From positions 5,405 through 15,728 of the forward strand of contig JAABOA010000386.1 in the NCBI GenBank assembly GCA_015680635.1: a DNA stretch of 10,324 nucleotides, written 5' to 3'. How positions within the stretch are numbered: position 1 is the stretch's first letter; the number at the start of each line of letters is the position of its first letter. This DNA is from Lunasporangiospora selenospora (Eukaryota; Mortierellomycota; Mortierellomycetes; Mortierellales; Mortierellaceae). Below, one piece after another: positions 8,629 through 10,324 of the stretch. The position numbers and the translations under genes are program-made. Below the pieces are notes generated by a model, which saw nothing but the letters and a program-made list of their open reading frames with translations, had not been told where the DNA came from and did no database searches.

Positions 8629-8636
8629 TGACGTCA
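8629..8636. promoter_or_regulatory. CRE-like palindrome TGACGTCA
   Basis: A perfect TGACGTCA, the binding site of fungal ATF/CREB bZIP factors, lies 43 bases before the ATG at 8679 and is followed by AACGCGCC. The position suits a promoter element of the candidate gene that follows. An eight-base match could be chance. Confidence 0.3.
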
Positions 8637-8678
8637 GAAAACGCGCCGAACCGTTTTCAATTGATAACTACCGGTAGG

Positions 8679-9440
8679 ATGGAAGCCTCAATGCCCCAGA
8701 GTAAGTAATTCAAAGATAAATATCATAATTGTGGACTCGGTGATTCAAGCATTCTCTCAACTCGACAGTGCGCCATTTCCAAATAAAACTGTTTTGGGTT
8801 TTTACGAGAAGGCTTTGCCAAGTTCTTTGAATCACATATTCTCTACGTTGTGGGCCCTCCTCCCAGCCTCAAAATGGTCTCAATTGAAGCTTTGGGACTC
8901 TATAGAGATTCTGAAAAATGAAGGTGTGGATTTTGTGAGGCGAGAGGCGGAGCAAATCATGGTGAACATGCATTTTCACTCGATGGACGATATTTGTTCA
9001 AAAAATTCCTAGAAATGTGCCCCAATGAACCTGCTTCAGTTATGTGGGAAGGGGGAGGCTATCGAGTAGATTAGACACCATTCCCCTAGTACCTTATAGC
9101 TTTCAATGTCACAAATAACACACAGATTCAGTCAACCTTTCTCTCGCGTTTTGTTGACAAGAGTGAATGGACAAATGTGTTGGAACTATATGAGTGCGTG
9201 GGTGTGCACTGCTGTTGTTGCTATACAACGTGCTTGCCCACATATTAAAAGTGTTGTCCAAATGGGACTTTAGGTGGTTATTTGTAAGGATAATCGCCAA
9301 GAGAGCACTATCTATTTCTCCAGATGCCCTACACCACTATCGACCCTGTCAGCGAGTCGCAATTGTCGCATAAATACTCTGAAAGAGAGTTAACGCACTG
9401 GGAGAGTCCGAGAAAGGCGACTAGTGCCTATGCTAGATGA
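8679..9440 (+). pseudogene. Unrecognised four-exon gene or gene relic with one frame break
   Basis: The longest open piece (8731-9012) reads as plausible protein, for example FYEKALPSSLNHIFSTLWAL and KWSQLKLWDSIEILKNEGVD. An ATG at 8679 followed by a GTAAGT donor at 8701 can be spliced to 8750 in phase (49-base intron). Near 8970 the coding text moves to another frame: LDGRYLFKKFLEM, then EPASVMWEGGGYR. That frame splices in phase from GTAGAT (9066) to CACACAG (9125), giving STFLSRFVDKSEWTNVLELY. A GTGGGT donor (9198) and CTCCAG acceptor (9323) lead in phase to a last exon ending in TGA at 9438-9440. The exons total 527 bases, one short of a whole number of codons, consistent with a single-base loss around 8970. 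I recognise no domain. It may be independent or the tail of the neighbouring Crinkler relic. Intron choices are inferred. Confidence 0.35.
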
Positions 9441-9965
9441 TCCTACTTCTGAAGAAAAAAAAAAGAGCAGTATTTGTATAGGTTACAGATGAGTATCAAG
9501 TTCTATAACCTAACCATCAAATAGAGAACCAAAGATCGGCCCATGTCCTTGCCTTGATGCTGGTTGGAAAACGAATAAATAAACGACAGTCGGATCTGGA
9601 CCTAGAGAGTGGCTCAATTGCCAGTGGCACTAGTGCGAAACACAAAGGGAGCGGGAAGAGGTACCCATCGGAGCGAAGAGAAAGGAGGAAACTATGTTTT
9701 CTTTTTCCAAAACGTCTGGTCATTCTTCTCTGCATAGCTCAGCTCAGTCGTTCATTGTCCAGCTGTAAATGTCTAAATGTTATTTAAGAATTAGACGTCA
9801 CTCTTCCTGTTGCCCAAGTCGTCCAAGGCCACCGCCTATTATCCCTTCTGCCAATGGATAAAGACAGCCCATATCCCTGGAGAGTGTCCAGACGAGAGAC
9901 AAGGGCGCCAGGATCCAGAATGAATAATTGAGAAAATAAGCGAGGAGTATGATTGATTGAATTGA
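9441..9965. other. Intergenic stretch without recognised features
   Basis: The stretch holds an A-run at about 9454-9463 and a plus-strand ORF from an ATG at 9557 to 9787 (basic, for example SAKHKGSGKRYPSERRERRK), with a competing minus-strand ORF at 9517-9735. Neither resembles a family I know. No tRNA, repeat or mobile-element end was seen. Confidence 0.3.
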
Positions 9966-10060
9966 TTTTAATACAGTGGTCTAGGGAGATAGGAAAGTTG
10001 GGTGGATGTGCATCATGTTCTATGGTCTCTCTATGTTTGGCCATTCTTTCTAAAGAACAT
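9966..10060 (-). terminator. MIR1 3' untranslated region with ATTAAA-type poly(A) signal
   Basis: On the minus strand ATTAAA (9972-9967) lies about 90 bases after the carrier stop codon. It is a common variant of the AATAAA signal, and AT-rich sequence follows. The real cleavage site cannot be seen from the sequence. Confidence 0.35.
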
Positions 10061-10324
10061 TTAGTTCTTCTTGATCTCAACGCCACCAGTGGCACCGAGG
10101 GCCTTCTTGATGTCGTTGTAGATGGCGAACTGGAAGGCGGTGAGGGTACCGACCATGACGATACGGGGACCCAAGCCCAAGAAGAGACCACGGACACCGA
10201 GCTCCTTGGCGAGACCACCAAGACGGGACATGACGGAGCCAGTGCCGGAGGTCTTGTTGATCTTGGAGAGGAGGGTATCAGCGGGCTGCGAGACAACGGC
10301 AGCGGCCATACCGGCGATGAGACC
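10061..10324 (-). CDS. MIR1: Mitochondrial phosphate carrier, C-terminal part
   Basis: The last 87 residues and the TAA stop are present; the gene continues past the right edge, so the start and two of its three carrier repeats lie outside. This is the third repeat of an SLC25-family protein of the mitochondrial inner membrane that imports inorganic phosphate with protons for ATP synthesis. The odd-numbered helix carries VVSQPADTLLSKINK, the phosphate-carrier form of the signature (yeast Mir1: SQPADTLLSKVNK). After the matrix segment comes ELGVRGLFLGLGPRIVMVGT and then LTAFQFAIYNDIK, equal in layout to Mir1 and human SLC25A3. All lysines are AAG and no sense codon ends in A, as in very highly expressed fungal genes and unlike NRDE2. 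The tail ends in EIKKN. No intron is seen in this part. Identification is firm; the Mir1 versus Pic2 paralogue assignment is less so. Confidence 0.93.
   Translation of the reverse strand, partial: GLIAGMAAAVVSQPADTLLSKINKTSGTGSVMSRLGGLAKELGVRGLFLGLGPRIVMVGTLTAFQFAIYNDIKKALGATGGVEIKKN

Noticed and set aside
9517-9735. Minus-strand ORF of 72 codons
   Set aside because: No recognisable motifs, and an equally long plus-strand ORF overlaps it.
1-10324. CRISPR arrays, rRNA genes and bacterial-type operons
   Set aside because: No regularly spaced repeats, rRNA signatures or Shine-Dalgarno-linked gene runs are present; splice sites and gene content are eukaryotic.

Overview
The window looks like nuclear DNA of a filamentous fungus, most likely an early-diverging one (Mucoromycota, Mortierella-like). 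The grounds are one intron-rich gene with short introns (about 90-130 bases, CTAAC/CTGAC-type branch points), a fungal mitochondrial phosphate carrier with strongly biased codons, a Tc1-type transposase and a decayed Crinkler-header gene, a family expanded in these fungi. The lineage is an inference; no sequence search was possible.

Layout, left to right. Positions 1-450 hold what looks like a broken minus-strand coding remnant that I cannot name. Positions 753-1808 (+) carry an unbroken Tc1/mariner-type transposase ORF whose first catalytic Asp is replaced by Asn. Positions 2142-7603 (-) hold the main gene, an eight-exon NRDE2 (fission yeast Nrl1-type) homologue of about 1546 residues; the exon model closes exactly in frame. 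It has an Arg/Asp/Ser-rich N-terminus, the MTR4-contact-like stretch, and HAT-repeat segments up to the conserved C-terminus. Its first intron is GC-AG.

Positions 7604-8000 are the upstream region of NRDE2. Positions about 8002-8382 (+) contain a frameshifted Crinkler N-terminal header. Positions 8679-9440 (+) contain an unrecognised, possibly four-exon gene with one frame break. Positions 9441-10060 show no convincing gene. Positions 10061-10324 (-) are the C-terminal third of a mitochondrial phosphate carrier (MIR1 type) that runs off the right edge.

The genes do not form a pathway. Two housekeeping genes (NRDE2 in nuclear RNA surveillance, MIR1 in mitochondrial phosphate import) flank and are interspersed with accessory material in various stages of decay: a transposase, a Crinkler relic and unnamed remnants.
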